Below are positions 63,316-64,000 of a DNA stretch of 64,000 bases, in pieces (positions within the stretch are counted from its first letter, which is position 1; every line of letters begins with the position of its first letter). A program made the position numbers and the translations under genes. The notes under the pieces were generated by a model. That model saw only the letters and a program-made list of their open reading frames with translations. It was not told the DNA's origin and made no database searches. Location: positions 806,001-870,000 of the forward strand of contig JAKJHU010000107.1 of the NCBI GenBank assembly GCA_022316685.1, given 5' to 3'. The stretch comes from Progne subis subis (Eukaryota > Chordata > Aves > Passeriformes > Hirundinidae).

Positions 63316-64000
63316 TCTAACCCACACAAACAAAAACACCAGTACAAAATGTAACCCTTTAAAAATCTGAACTGAACTTTTTACCTTTCTCCATATTTCA
63401 GTTCTGCATTGGTAATGTGACAGAAATATTTTCCTGGCAAGATATCAGGTTCAAGTTTCTAGGCTTTCCCTCAAATTCTCTAAACCTCCAGTTCATATCA
63501 CAGAATTAAAAAAAGGGAAACTTTCAAGCATTTCTGAGCATCTGCTTCACTAAAAAAAAAAAAATTAAAAATTACAGTGCTGTCTGCCAACTTCTACTCT
63601 GCATAGAGGAATTTATTTTACCCTGTGATCAAAAAGGTGCATTCTACAGACAGCTCGGAGTAGCCTCACATTAGCATACCCTGGTCTTGATGAGGGACTT
63701 CAACAACTTAAATACCTGCTGTAGGAAAAACACAGCAGGACATAGTTAATCCAGCCAGTTTCCAGAAAGCCTCGATAAGAACTTGCCAACCCAAGACAGA
63801 GACATGATTAGGAAAGCTGAAGTCCACCTGGAATTGAATCTAGCAAGGGCTGCTAAAGGCAACAAAAACGTCTTTATAGCTCTGTAGGAGACAGAAGACA
63901 GGCTTGGGAAAATGTGAGCATGCTCTGAACGGAGCACAGGACATGGAAAAAGGCTGAGATACTGAATGTCCTCTTTGACTCAGATCTCTGTGAAACCATT

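Larger units (their letters stand above)
45771..64000 (-). other. TBC1D1: Intron of full-length TBC1D1, or region upstream of the alternative promoter
   Basis: About 18 kb with no recognisable exon on either strand. It contains an LTR-like element (49.34-49.68 kb), a 0.9 kb CR1 (54.5-55.4 kb), a diverged direct repeat pair (52.98 and 56.14 kb), two tiny tandem duplications (54.43 and 62.47 kb), homopolymer tracts near 59,430, 59,750 and 63,300, and a tRNA-derived SINE near 60.2 kb. The plus-strand open frames of 134 and 148 codons at 52.8-53.2 and 53.9-54.4 kb match no family I know. Confidence 0.6.

Noticed and set aside
1..64000. CRISPR arrays, operons, prophage or other prokaryotic systems
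   Set aside because: The window is vertebrate intronic DNA; repeats present are CR1, SINE, LTR-like and simple repeats.

Overview
The window is vertebrate nuclear DNA, almost certainly from a passerine bird. It is AT-rich and intron-dominated, with CR1 LINE fragments. It also holds a SINE at about 60.16-60.30 kb built from a tRNA-Ile-like head and a CR1 tail, the structure described for passerine TguSINE1. There are no prokaryotic features.

The only gene I can establish is the middle of TBC1D1 (AS160-related Rab GTPase-activating protein), on the minus strand. Ten constitutive coding exons run from 27,276 down to 6,770. They join in perfect phase into 1,711 nt (570 codons plus one base), all with GT donors and AG acceptors. 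They encode the second PTB/PID domain, the AMPK-type and Akt-type phosphorylation sites with 14-3-3 context, and the serine-rich linker before the Rab-GAP. The TBC catalytic domain lies beyond base 1. The usual first coding exon (N-terminal PTB region) is not seen and should lie beyond base 64,000.

Two further exons at 10,515-10,643 and 8,059-8,178 are not in the short isoform. Both are phase 2-2, so either can be included or skipped without a frameshift, and they look like the long-isoform insert. They share a Pro-Asn-Phe-Leu-Lys-aromatic-Leu core, which suggests an old tandem exon duplication.

At 44.96-45.77 kb, inside the large intron upstream of the PTB exons, is a CpG island. On the minus strand it holds an ATG followed by ten codons and a GT donor in phase 0, exactly the phase needed to splice to the exon at 27,276. 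I infer an internal promoter making an N-terminally shortened TBC1D1. About 18 units of a 17-19 bp G-rich minisatellite lie just upstream.

Layout: 1-6.8 kb intron; 6.8-13.8 kb linker exons and cassette exons; 13.8-27.3 kb PTB and linker exons; 27.3-45.0 kb large intron with CR1 fragments; 45-45.8 kb CpG island; 45.8-64 kb intron with an LTR-like element, a long CR1, local duplications and the SINE. TBC1D1 is a Rab-GAP whose activity is relieved by AMPK/Akt phosphorylation; in chicken the locus is known for a growth-related selective sweep.
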